From contig JAJFGM010000570.1 in NCBI GenBank assembly GCA_021776145.1, positions 1 to 11,491 of the forward strand: a stretch of DNA of 11,491 nt, written 5' to 3'. Origin of the DNA: Kiloniellaceae bacterium. GTDB taxonomy: Bacteria > Pseudomonadota > Alphaproteobacteria > Kiloniellales > Kiloniellaceae. The first letter of the stretch is position 1. Each line of letters begins with the position of its first letter. Positions 1-6,188 of this stretch are shown piece after piece. The notes below the pieces were generated by a model. It was not told the DNA's origin and did no database searches. It was given only the letters and a program-made list of their open reading frames with translations. The position numbers were made by a program, and so were the translations under genes.

Positions 1-1132
1 GCCAGCCGCCCGGCAGCCGGCTCTCTGCGGTCTTCCCCGGCGCCTTGTGATAGGACGGCGGGTCGCCGCCGGCGCGGCGGAAGTAGAGTGTGCCGACGTC
101 GCCCGGCGCAACGTCCCTGCCGTCATCATCGACGATCCGCAATTCGCTGCCGACGATCACCCGGCCGACGGTGCCGGGACGGGCCAGCCACTCGGCGCTG
201 CTGGCGATGGTCGTGCCCGTGGCTTCGCTGAAACCGTAGTACTCGACGATCACCGGCCCGAACCAGTCGATCATCGCCTGCTTGAGCCACGGCGCGCAGG
301 GCGCCGCACCGTGCAGGACCGCCTGCAGCGACGAAAGGTCATAGCGTCGCCGGGTTTCTTCCGGCAGGCGAAGAAGGCGCGCGAACTGCGTCGGCACCAG
401 ATGGGAGGTGGTTACGCCTTCCTTCGCCACCAGGCTGAGCAGGTCCTCGGCATCGAAGCGCGGCATGATCACCAGGGACTGACCGGCGGCAATGGCGAAC
501 AGCAGGTTGGCGAAGGGCCCCGCGTGATAGAGCGGGCAGACCGCGAGATGCACACCGGGCCGGTCGTAGTGCCACAGTCGGCCGCGCCCGTTCCACAGCT
601 GCCAGACCTCCTCGACCGGCACGCAAAAGGCGCGGTTGAAGACGCCCTTGGGTTGGCCCGTTGTCCCCGAGGTATAGAACATCGGGCCGCCGCTGCTGGT
701 ATTCGCGGGAGTCGACGCCGATTGCGCCTGGCGCCAGGTCTCGTAGTCGCGGCCGACGGCGATGACCCGCTCGACCCCGGCCGCGGCCGCGGCCGCCTCG
801 GCCACCTCGAGGGTATCGAGGTCGCAAATCAGGACCCGCGCATCGCTGTTATCGAGGATATAGGCGACTTCCGGCACGGTCAGGTGCCAGTTGACCGGCA
901 CCAGGAACATGCCGCCCCTGAGGCATCCCAGGATCACTTCGACAAATTCCACCCTGTTGTGCATCATGATGGCAACGCGATCCTCGTCGCCAAGGCCAAG
1001 GGCGCGCCAGCCGTTGGCCAGCCGCGCGGCGCTGACGTTCAACTCGCGCCAGCTGCGCGTGCCTCGCGGCGATGTGACGGCGCGCTGTGCCTCCGTGCCG
1101 GCCGTCACGGGCAGAATGGGCGGGCTTGTCAT
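1..1132 (-). CDS. Acyl-CoA synthetase / AMP-dependent ligase (ANL superfamily), C-terminus outside window
   Basis: Activates a carboxylic acid with ATP to an acyl-adenylate and then to its CoA thioester, probably in the cytoplasm. About 377 codons are visible from the ATG at 1132; the stop lies beyond base 1. The adenylate-forming P-loop YTSGTTGQPKG is at residues 153-163. The second core motif, YYGFSEATGTT, lies near residue 300, and the start of the hinge region (a typical LPGGW) is at the cut. Families of this type are usually 500-550 residues, so roughly 130-160 residues are missing, including the C-terminal lid with its catalytic lysine. A clear AAGGAG (1139-1144) sits 6 bases before the ATG and fixes the start. 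The gene is divergent from the methyltransferase, with 164 bases between them. A long antisense ORF covers the same bases but has no family features. The ANL assignment is sure; the acid substrate is unknown (fatty, aromatic or other). Confidence 0.93.
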   Translation of the reverse strand, partial: MTSPPILPVTAGTEAQRAVTSPRGTRSWRELNVSAARLANGWRALGLGDEDRVAIMMHNRVEFVEVILGCLRGGMFLVPVNWHLTVPEVAYILDNSDARVLICDLDTLEVAEAAAAAAGVERVIAVGRDYETWRQAQSASTPANTSSGGPMFYTSGTTGQPKGVFNRAFCVPVEEVWQLWNGRGRLWHYDRPGVHLAVCPLYHAGPFANLLFAIAAGQSLVIMPRFDAEDLLSLVAKEGVTTSHLVPTQFARLLRLPEETRRRYDLSSLQAVLHGAAPCAPWLKQAMIDWFGPVIVEYYGFSEATGTTIASSAEWLARPGTVGRVIVGSELRIVDDDGRDVAPGDVGTLYFRRAGGDPPSYHKAPGKTAESRLPGGW

Positions 1133-1296
1133 CGGCTGCTCCTTGACATGGAATAGGGCGACAAGAGGTGCGGCGGCAGGACCCACGGCAATCGGCACAT
1201 TCTCGTGCGCTTGGCCACCGACAGGCAAGCGGCGGCTGGAAAACACTCACCCACGGGCCTATATGCCGCCCCAAGGTCAATGCGAGGAAAAAAAGG

Positions 1297-2163
1297 ATGG
1301 ACAGGATGGAACCGCCGGGCGCGTCAATTGCCAACGCCGACCAGATCGAGTTCTGGAACGGCGAGGCCGGGGATAAGTGGGTGCGCCACCAGGAAACCCA
1401 GGACATCATGCTTGGGCCGCTCGGCGAGCGCTCTTTGTCAGCAGCGCGCATTGCCGCCGGCGAGCGCGTCATCGACGTCGGCTGCGGCTGCGGCGACACG
1501 ACACTGGAAATCGCGCGCCGCGTCGGCAACGGCGGCCAGGTGCTCGGCATCGATGTGTCGGAACAGATGCTTGAACATGCGCGTCGGCGGGCCGCGAAAG
1601 AGCCGGGCCTGACCGCCGAATTCCTCAAGGCCGACGCCGCGAGCCACAGCTTCAAAGCCGGCGCCAGCGACGTCGTGCACTCTCGCTTTGGCGTCATGTT
1701 CTTCGCCAACCCCGAAATCGCCTTCGGCAATCTGGCGCGGGCCTTGCGACCGGGTGGGCGCCTTGCCTTCGTCTGCTGGCGCCCGGTGGCGGAGAACGAC
1801 TGGGTGAACCTGCCGATGCAATCCGCGGCGGAAATGATCCAGTTGCCGCCACCGCCGGCGCCCGGCACGCCCGGCCCCTTCGCCTTTGGCGACAAAACCA
1901 GAGTCGAGGGCATTTTAGCGGCGGGCGGATTCAAAAACATCGACTTCGCGCCCGACGACCGGCCGATGCTGATCGCCGACTCCCTGGCGGCCGGAGTCGA
2001 GAAAATCGTCGACAACTCACCGCTGGCGCGGGTGCTGGTCGATATCGACGCGGCCACCCGTCTCCGCCTTATCGAGAAACTTACCGGCCTGCTCGCCCCC
2101 TATTGCGACGACCGGGGGCTATGGCTGAACGGCGCGACCTGGATCGTGACCGCGCAGACCTAA
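1297..2163 (+). CDS. Class I SAM-dependent methyltransferase (UbiE/type 11-like)
   Basis: Transfers a methyl group from S-adenosylmethionine to an unknown, probably small, acceptor. From the ATG at 1297 it has 288 residues. Motif I VIDVGCGCG is at residues 58-66, the ribose-binding acidic residue is D86 in LGIDVS, and the motif III aspartate is D113 in KADA. Motif IV/post-IV follows (SRFGVMFF, then LRPGGRLAFVCW). The C-terminal third has a proline-rich stretch (QLPPPPAPGTPGP) and a helical cap, as in many single-domain enzymes of this group. An upstream in-frame ATG at 1168 would add 43 residues of low-complexity, non-conserved sequence. I prefer 1297 because GAGG lies 9 bases ahead and the homologous core starts soon after. 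A second ATG at 1306 with AGGA ahead is nearly as good. The gene is divergent from the acyl-CoA synthetase and converges on the dioxygenase gene with a gap of 40 bases. Confidence 0.9.
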   Translation: MDRMEPPGASIANADQIEFWNGEAGDKWVRHQETQDIMLGPLGERSLSAARIAAGERVIDVGCGCGDTTLEIARRVGNGGQVLGIDVSEQMLEHARRRAAKEPGLTAEFLKADAASHSFKAGASDVVHSRFGVMFFANPEIAFGNLARALRPGGRLAFVCWRPVAENDWVNLPMQSAAEMIQLPPPPAPGTPGPFAFGDKTRVEGILAAGGFKNIDFAPDDRPMLIADSLAAGVEKIVDNSPLARVLVDIDAATRLRLIEKLTGLLAPYCDDRGLWLNGATWIVTAQT

Positions 2164-2203
2164 AGCGGCCCGGCGGAATTCTAGAGCGTGACTCGCTGTT
2201 GCG

Positions 2204-3292
2204 TCAGCCGGCGGCGGGTGAGGCCGGCGGCCAGATCCCGCCGCGCAAGGCGCCGGCGTCCGTGGCCCCCCAAAGCACGCGATGGGTTTTAGGCAGCGGG
2301 CGACTGTTGGGCACCGAGAGCCAGAGCCGGTAGAGCAGACGGCCCAGCCCGGTGTCGGCACCGTCCTCGTAGGGTTCGCGGGCATGGTAAATGACGTGGT
2401 TGTTGAGGAACTGCATGTCGCCGGGCCGCAGCACGGTTTCGAAACAGAGCTCGTCACCCAATGCGTGCAACAGATCCATGGCCTGCCACTGTTCCGACGT
2501 CAGCTTCGGTGCCGCCGGCATGCGTTGCGCCGCCTCGATGTAAGTGCGCGAATAGTGGCTGGTGAAGTGGCCGCCGCGAAGGGCAAAGACCGGCAATTGG
2601 TAATAATCGTCGATCCCCGTGCTCTCCTCGCCGAAACGGCTGCGCGGATAGTCGGCGAAGAGCAGCTCCAAAAGATCGGGTCGCCGCGCAAGCATGGTGT
2701 TGTGGATGGCCACCGCCGAGACAACCTTGCTGACGCCGCCGGACGCGGCCTGTCGCACGCACAACAAGGCCACGACATCGGTGCGATCGGTGTGAAAGCG
2801 CAGACCGCCGCTGGTGTGGACGCGTGCCCGAGACGATAGAAAGGCTTCACCCCCGGCGTCCGGGTCGAGACGTCCCCGCCGCGCCCCGACGTCACCGGCC
2901 TCGGCGCGGATTTCCGCCATCATCTCGCCGCCAACGCTTTGGCTGACCGGCGTACCGAGGTGACTGCCGATGCCAGAAAAGATGCGGCGCAATTGCTCGC
3001 CGTCGTAGGCCTCGACCGGCAAGCCGCGCAAGGTGACGAGGCCGCGCCCGCTCTCCAGCTCTTCGGCAGCCGCGGCAAGCCTGACCGAGAGCCCGGGCAG
3101 CGGGAAATGGTCGCGGCGGATATCGCGCCACGGCCGGCCTTCAACCCGCCGCAAGGCAGTATCGATCTCCGTCAGATCCGCCGGCGAGAGAGGCCAGATC
3201 CAGCTGTCGCTCGTGGCGAGGTCACGGCCGACCCAGGCCTGCGGGCCGGTCAGCGGCCGGCGCACTTGCGCCTTCTGATCAGAGCTCTTCAT
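2204..3292 (-). CDS. TauD/TfdA-family Fe(II)/2-oxoglutarate-dependent dioxygenase
   Basis: Predicted cytoplasmic non-haem iron oxygenase that couples oxidative decarboxylation of 2-oxoglutarate to hydroxylation, and often cleavage, of a small substrate. It has 362 residues. The iron triad is visible as H167-x-D169 in LRFHTDRTD and the distal histidine H303 in NNHVIYHAR. The 2-oxoglutarate-binding arginine is probably R322 in LLYRLWLS. Early elements GLVTLRGLPVE (about 85-94) and GTPVSQS (about 113-119) fit the TauD/TfdA and gamma-butyrobetaine dioxygenase fold. The segment of about 130-155, rich in G, R and D, looks like a variable loop. The start is the ATG at 3292; no strong Shine-Dalgarno is seen, which fits translation behind the amidase gene 57 bases upstream on the same strand. 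The substrate cannot be told from sequence: taurine, an aryloxyacid, a betaine or an unusual amino acid are all possible. The family call is firm. Confidence 0.9.
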   Translation of the reverse strand: MKSSDQKAQVRRPLTGPQAWVGRDLATSDSWIWPLSPADLTEIDTALRRVEGRPWRDIRRDHFPLPGLSVRLAAAAEELESGRGLVTLRGLPVEAYDGEQLRRIFSGIGSHLGTPVSQSVGGEMMAEIRAEAGDVGARRGRLDPDAGGEAFLSSRARVHTSGGLRFHTDRTDVVALLCVRQAASGGVSKVVSAVAIHNTMLARRPDLLELLFADYPRSRFGEESTGIDDYYQLPVFALRGGHFTSHYSRTYIEAAQRMPAAPKLTSEQWQAMDLLHALGDELCFETVLRPGDMQFLNNHVIYHAREPYEDGADTGLGRLLYRLWLSVPNSRPLPKTHRVLWGATDAGALRGGIWPPASPAAG

Positions 3293-3349
3293 GCCGCCAT
3301 TACAGGCGACGGGCGCGCGACTGTCAAATCGGGCGCGGGCGCGCCAGCA

Positions 3350-4765
3350 TCAAGCCAGCGGCGGCCGCCAATCGGCCCAGGGGCGACGTGTCTCAAGGGC
3401 CGTGGCGACGCGCAGCACTGTCGGTTCGTCGAATCGCCGTCCACAGATCTGCAAGCCGGTCGGCAAACCGGCGGCGGTGAGACCCGAGGGCACGGAGATG
3501 ACCGGGCACTGGCCAATCAGATTGAAGGGTTCTGTCATGTAGCGCGACATAAGGCGGCCTTGGTCGTCGAGGCCGGCGCGTTCGCTCGCCTTGTCACTGG
3601 CCAGCGCCGGCGGTTGCGCCATGGTCGGCGCCAGAAGCGCGTCGCAGCGCCGGAGGATCGGTGCCAGGGCCTGCCACTGCGCGCTGCGCAGGATTTCCAG
3701 ACGCTTGTAGTCGACCGCCGACATCTTGCGGCCGGCTTCGATGAGCTTGACTACGGCCGGGTCCATCTTCTCGCGCCAGGTCTCGAGGTGCTGGCCGAAG
3801 TAAGCCGCCATGAAGACGCCCCACATCCTGCTCCAGGTGGCATCGACCTCGGCCGTCCAATCGAGCGCAACCTCTTCGACCTCGGCGCCGGCCTCCCTGA
3901 GCGCCGCGACCGCGGCCAAGGTGTTGTCCGCAACCTGGGGATGGACGGCGTAAAAGCCGAGATCCAGGCTGAAAGCCAGGCGCAGGCCGCGCAGATCGCC
4001 GGTCAGCGGTTGCGTCAGATCAAGCGGCGGTGAAACCGACTGGATATCGCGGTCGTCGGGGCCTTGTGCCGATGCCAGAAACAGCGCCGCATCGGCGACG
4101 CTGCGGGTCAGCGGCCCGAAGTGCGAAATGTTGTCGAAAAGGCTCGGCAGGATGTCGAGCGGGATACGGCCGAGACTGGGTTTGAGTCCGACGACGCCGC
4201 AGTCGGAGGCTGGAATGCGCACCGAGCCGCCCATGTCGGTGCCTTCGGCCAAGGGCACGCAGCCGGCGGCCACCGCCGCCCCCGAGCCGCCCGACGAACC
4301 GCCCGGCGTATGGGCCAGGTTCCAGGGGTTGCGCGTCACGCCCCATAGCGGGCTCTCGGTGAAGCCGGCATGGGCGAACTCCGGCGTCGTCGTCTTGCCG
4401 ACGATAATGGCGCCGGCCGCCGTCAGCTTGTCGACGATGGCGGCGCTGCGCTCCGGCCGCCAGTTTTCAAAGACATAGGAGCCGAGCGTGGTGCGCGTGC
4501 CCGCGACCGGGGTCAGATCCTTGAATGCGATGGGCAGGCCGTGCAGCGGTCCGAGCTCGGCACCGGACATGACCGCGTCTTCGGCTTGGCGTGCCTTTGC
4601 GCGCGCCGATTCGGCATGCACGAAGCAAAAGCAGTTGAGCCGCGGATTGACATCGCCGATGCGGGCCAGGGCATTTTCCACCAGATCGACCGGCGACAGC
4701 TCGCGGCCGCGGATCAAGGCGGCCAGATCGCTGGCGGACCGGTAGGCGAGATCGACGTCGGTCAA
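3350..4765 (-). CDS. Amidase (amidase-signature family hydrolase)
   Basis: Hydrolyses a carboxylic amide bond with the Ser-cisSer-Lys triad of the amidase-signature family. The triad is readable: K82 in AFKDL, cis-Ser S157 in PGGSSGGSGAAVAAG and nucleophile S181 in DMGGSVRIPAS. The 24-residue spacing between the two serines equals that of well-studied members (fatty acid amide hydrolase, malonamidase E2). The protein has 471 residues, the normal length, with no signal peptide, so it should be cytoplasmic. The start is a TTG at 4763-4765 with GGGAG about 8 bases ahead; no ATG or GTG in frame fits better. It is probably the first gene of a two-gene operon with the dioxygenase downstream. It could be named GatA by homology searching, but no gatC or gatB is beside it, so a catabolic amidase is more likely than a transamidosome subunit. 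Substrate unknown. Confidence 0.93.
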   Translation of the reverse strand: MTDVDLAYRSASDLAALIRGRELSPVDLVENALARIGDVNPRLNCFCFVHAESARAKARQAEDAVMSGAELGPLHGLPIAFKDLTPVAGTRTTLGSYVFENWRPERSAAIVDKLTAAGAIIVGKTTTPEFAHAGFTESPLWGVTRNPWNLAHTPGGSSGGSGAAVAAGCVPLAEGTDMGGSVRIPASDCGVVGLKPSLGRIPLDILPSLFDNISHFGPLTRSVADAALFLASAQGPDDRDIQSVSPPLDLTQPLTGDLRGLRLAFSLDLGFYAVHPQVADNTLAAVAALREAGAEVEEVALDWTAEVDATWSRMWGVFMAAYFGQHLETWREKMDPAVVKLIEAGRKMSAVDYKRLEILRSAQWQALAPILRRCDALLAPTMAQPPALASDKASERAGLDDQGRLMSRYMTEPFNLIGQCPVISVPSGLTAAGLPTGLQICGRRFDEPTVLRVATALETRRPWADWRPPLA

Positions 4766-4807
4766 GTCCGCTCTCCCAGGGTAAGACCTTGGTTATGGCC
4801 CTCACCA

Positions 4808-4839
4808 CAAAAACAGAGTCCCAGGAAAGCACTCCGGGA
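4808..4839 (-). terminator. Candidate intrinsic terminator between the small ORF and the amidase gene
   Basis: Read on the minus strand, 4839 to 4819 can fold as TCCC-GGAG, loop TGCT, then TTCC and GGGA, with one bulged T. A run of five T follows at 4813-4809 after six bases. This could end the transcript of the small ORF at 5014-5133 before the amidase gene. The stem is imperfect and the T run is short and displaced, so this is a candidate only. Confidence 0.3.
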
Positions 4840-4860
4840 AAAGCCATGCAAGTCGTCTAG

Positions 4861-4912
4861 GCCAGTTATCCGGGCCAGTTATCCGGGTCCGTTATCTGGG
4901 TCCGTTATCTGG
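4861..4912. repeat. Four tandem 13-bp repeats in an A-A-B-B pattern
   Basis: Four 13-bp units follow each other with no spacer. Units 1 and 2 (4861-4873, 4874-4886) are both GCCAGTTATCCGG. Units 3 and 4 (4887-4899, 4900-4912) are both GTCCGTTATCTGG. All share the core GTTATC at positions 4865, 4878, 4891 and 4904 and a terminal GG. The array is non-coding, in the long leader region upstream of the amidase on the minus strand. The exact A-A-B-B identity suggests unit duplication after divergence. It may be a cluster of protein-binding sites or simply a small minisatellite. Confidence 0.9.
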
Positions 4913-4918
4913 GCAACT

Positions 4919-4974
4919 CGGCTGGATTAGCCGTGCAGACGCGGCGTGCGGGCCCAACCGCCGTGGACCCGCAC
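4919..4974. other. Two GC-rich hairpins in the non-coding leader
   Basis: The first is a perfect 5-bp stem CGGCT/AGCCG around loop GGATT at 4919-4933, directly after the tandem repeats. The second is a 10-bp stem at 4946-4955 with 4965-4974 (GTGCGGGCCC with GGACCCGCAC, one G-T wobble) around a 9-base loop. On the minus strand the second lies about 40-70 bases after the stop of the small ORF at 5014-5133. It has no U tract, so a Rho-independent terminator is not shown. It may act as a 3' stabilising or attenuating structure. Confidence 0.45.
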
Positions 4975-5013
4975 CGTCGCACCTGTTTCCGTCGTGTTGG
5001 GAGTTTCGGCCCG

Positions 5014-5133
5014 TTACCAGCTCACGAAACCGAAGATACTAGCCAGAAGGCGCCAAGAACAATAGGCACCAACCGCAATAATTGCGCTATTCATAGAATA
5101 TTCGATCAGTTTGTCTTTGGTTTGATAGGACAT
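5014..5133 (-). CDS. Small hypothetical membrane protein, 39 residues
   Basis: I do not recognise this ORF from any family. It runs from ATG 5133 to TAA 5014. Its main support is a near-perfect Shine-Dalgarno: GAGGAGG at 5143-5149 (minus strand), about 10 bases before the ATG, the strongest in the window together with that of hsp20. The product has a polar N-terminus (MSYQTKDKLIEYS) followed by a mostly hydrophobic stretch of about 24 residues (from SAIIAVGAYC to FGFVSW), containing one Arg and a Cys. It is therefore probably a single-pass small membrane protein. The GC content is about 43 percent by my count (51 of 120), far below its neighbours, and it borders an AT-rich island. It is divergent from the hsp20 unit and upstream of the amidase on the same strand, separated from it by 248 bases with a candidate terminator. 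It could be a recently acquired gene, a small stress protein or a toxin-like peptide. Function is not inferred. Confidence 0.55.
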   Translation of the reverse strand: MSYQTKDKLIEYSMNSAIIAVGAYCSWRLLASIFGFVSW

Positions 5134-5171
5134 AATCGTCACACCTCCTCAGACTTTCCCTTCCGAACTGG

Positions 5172-5310
5172 AAGCACATTAGCACATTCGTTCGATTTTT
5201 TAAAGGAATATCAAGGTTAATATTGTGATAATTGTATTAACAAACTATTACTATTAACTATACTATGGTAATATTTCATTAGTATTAATATTCTGAAAAA
5301 TCCTTATGCC
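5172..5310. other. AT-rich non-coding island between the small ORF and the hsp20 promoter
   Basis: This stretch is strikingly AT-rich in a GC-rich window, with many overlapping TAAT, ATTA and AATATT elements and no coding signal. It lies upstream of both the minus-strand small ORF and the plus-strand hsp20 unit. It could contain the small-ORF promoter (TTGATA occurs on the minus strand near 5207-5212, but with no good -10 at the right distance), an UP element or a binding site for a nucleoid protein. No single promoter is convincing. Confidence 0.5.
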
Positions 5311-5366
5311 TCAATCATCTTGCCATCCGGCCCTGCCTGGCGAATTCCCCCGCGGTTTCGGGCAGT

Positions 5367-5388
5367 GCTTGACCCAGCGTGGTCAAGC
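5367..5388. promoter_or_regulatory. Perfect 22-bp palindrome, operator-like, overlapping the hsp20 promoter
   Basis: GCTTGACC (5367-5374), spacer CAGCGT (5375-5380), GGTCAAGC (5381-5388): two perfect 8-base arms around six bases. The left arm contains the CTTGAC of the predicted heat-shock -35 element and the right arm fills the spacer before the -10. A bound protein would therefore block RNA polymerase. It is not a CIRCE element (TTAGCACTC-N9-GAGTGCTAA). The regulator is unknown, and part of the symmetry could be chance because the -35 sequence supplies half of it. Confidence 0.5.
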
Positions 5389-5398
5389 CCCCACATTT
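5368..5398 (+). promoter_or_regulatory. Candidate RpoH (sigma-32) heat-shock promoter of hsp20
   Basis: CTTGAC at 5368-5373 is followed after 17 bases by CCACATTT at 5391-5398, inside the C-rich run CCCCCACATTT. This resembles the heat-shock sigma consensus (CTTGA, then CCCCAT-T in enterics or CYTATNT in Alphaproteobacteria). A start near 5404 would give a leader of about 107 bases, a typical length for a ROSE leader. Confidence 0.6.
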
Positions 5399-5403
5399 CA
5401 TGT

Positions 5404-5510
5404 CTACGGCGCCTTTCTCTTGGGCCGTGGTGACAGGGGTGGCGCAGACGCGCACCTTTTGAGTCAAAGCAACGACAGCCCTTGCTCAGATCGCGAGGAG
5501 GAAGCTGCGG
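5404..5510 (+). promoter_or_regulatory. ROSE-type RNA thermometer in the hsp20 5' leader
   Basis: The leader folds into successive hairpins. Hairpin 1: ACGGC-CC (5406-5413, one bulge) with GG-GCCGT (5422-5428). Hairpin 2: GGT-GCGC (5438-5445, one bulged G) with GCGC-ACC (5450-5456) around loop AGAC. The last hairpin is the diagnostic one: CTTGCTC (5481-5487) pairs with the Shine-Dalgarno GAGGAGG (5495-5501) as C-G, U-G, U-A, G-G mismatch, C-G, U-A and C-G around loop AGATCGC. It is closed below by CAGC (5476-5479) with GCTG (5504-5507). The U-U-G-C-U element with one G-G mismatch opposite the Shine-Dalgarno is the hallmark of ROSE elements, which melt on heating and control small heat-shock genes in Alphaproteobacteria and relatives. 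The ATG at 5511 lies just outside the stem. The exact 5' end is inferred. Confidence 0.85.
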
Positions 5511-5945
5511 ATGTCACGCATATCGCTTTTCAATAGCCCGCTTCTTTTGGGCTTCGAACAGTTCGAACAAGCCATAGATCGCGTTTCAAAAAGCGCCGAA
5601 GGCTATCCCCCTTACAATGTCGAGCAACTGAGTGAGAACCGCTTGCGCATAACGCTCGCGCTGGCCGGCTTCGCAGCCGAGGATCTGGACATCCAGACCG
5701 AGGACAGACAGCTCGTGATTCGCGGCAAACAGACCGACGACAAGGACCGGGTCTATTTGCATCGCGGCATCGCGGCGCGCCAATTTCACCGCAGTTTCGT
5801 GCTCGCCGACGGCATCGAAGTGATCGGGGCCAACCTCGACAAGGGCCTGCTTCACATCGATCTCGAACGTCAGACCAGCGAGCCAAAGATCCGCAGCATC
5901 GCCATCAGCACGGCCGCGGTTAAAGACAAAAGAAAGGAGCGGTAA
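5511..5945 (+). CDS. Small heat-shock protein, Hsp20/alpha-crystallin family (IbpA-like)
   Basis: An ATP-independent holdase that binds unfolding proteins and passes them to the DnaK/ClpB system. It has 144 residues, normal for bacterial class A sHSPs. After a short N-terminal arm (FEQFEQAIDRV, about 14-25) comes YPPYNVE (32-38), typical of IbpA-like members. The alpha-crystallin domain spans about 35-120, with ALAGF (50-54) and the signature A-x-L-x-x-G-x-L (A107 to L114, in GANLDKGLLHIDL). The C-terminal I-x-I oligomerisation motif is I130-A-I132. Translation starts at ATG 5511 behind GAGGAGG, which is sequestered in the ROSE thermometer, and the promoter is heat-shock-like, so regulation is probably both transcriptional and translational. 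The DUF1150 gene begins at the very next base after the stop. Confidence 0.96.
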   Translation: MSRISLFNSPLLLGFEQFEQAIDRVSKSAEGYPPYNVEQLSENRLRITLALAGFAAEDLDIQTEDRQLVIRGKQTDDKDRVYLHRGIAARQFHRSFVLADGIEVIGANLDKGLLHIDLERQTSEPKIRSIAISTAAVKDKRKER

Positions 5946-6161
5946 ATGGACAAGCTCGACCGCATGGATCGGCTTTCGACGCAGGACATGATCCTGCTTG
6001 GCATCGAAGATGTCGCCTTTGTCAAACCGACCACCAAGAATGGCCAGACGTTTTATCTGATCTGCGCCGCCGACGGTAACGAGATCGGTCGCTCGGCCAA
6101 CCGCGACGTTGCCCAGGCCGCGATCCGTCAACACGGCCTGGAGCCGCTCAGCTTGCACTGA
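5946..6161 (+). CDS. DUF1150 family small protein
   Basis: A 71-residue protein of the DUF1150 family, whose biochemical role is not established. The family pattern is visible: LGIEDVAFVKP (about 18-28), the hydrophobic strand TFYLICAADG (about 35-44), and a conserved C-terminal helix and tail with A..AIRQHGLEPLSLH (about 56-71). DUF1150 genes occur in Alphaproteobacteria and are often placed directly after Hsp20 genes, as here. The ATG at 5946 touches the hsp20 TAA (5943-5945), and its Shine-Dalgarno AAGGAG lies inside the end of hsp20, so translational coupling is likely. Heat control would then extend to this protein. A role as an sHSP partner or in the heat-shock response is an inference from linkage only. 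Confidence 0.93.
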   Translation: MDKLDRMDRLSTQDMILLGIEDVAFVKPTTKNGQTFYLICAADGNEIGRSANRDVAQAAIRQHGLEPLSLH

Positions 6162-6188
6162 CGACGCGCGCGGCGTTACATCAAAGGC

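Noticed and set aside
47..1156. Long plus-strand ORF of 369 codons opposite the acyl-CoA synthetase
   Set aside because: It is antisense to a frame with clear ANL motifs. Its composition is Arg/Gly/Ala/His-rich with no domain pattern, as expected for a GC-rich shadow frame.
1168..1296. 43-residue N-terminal extension of the methyltransferase
   Set aside because: The extension shows no family similarity, and a good Shine-Dalgarno stands directly ahead of the ATG at 1297.
849..2057. Minus-strand ORF of 402 codons across the methyltransferase and the synthetase start
   Set aside because: It runs antisense to the methyltransferase motifs and out of frame with the synthetase, and its Ser/Arg/Pro-rich product resembles no family.
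2939..4033. Plus-strand ORF of 364 codons over the dioxygenase and amidase
   Set aside because: Both genes beneath it have complete catalytic residues on the minus strand. This frame spans the gap between them and is a shadow.
4861..4912. CRISPR array
   Set aside because: The units abut directly with no spacers, are only 13 bp long and no cas gene is present.
4931..5220. Plus-strand ORF of 95 codons in the non-coding gap
   Set aside because: It has no Shine-Dalgarno and no domain pattern, and it is antisense to the better supported 39-codon ORF.
5306..5536. Plus-strand ORF of 76 codons ahead of hsp20
   Set aside because: It covers the heat-shock promoter and thermometer, lacks a Shine-Dalgarno and runs out of frame into hsp20.
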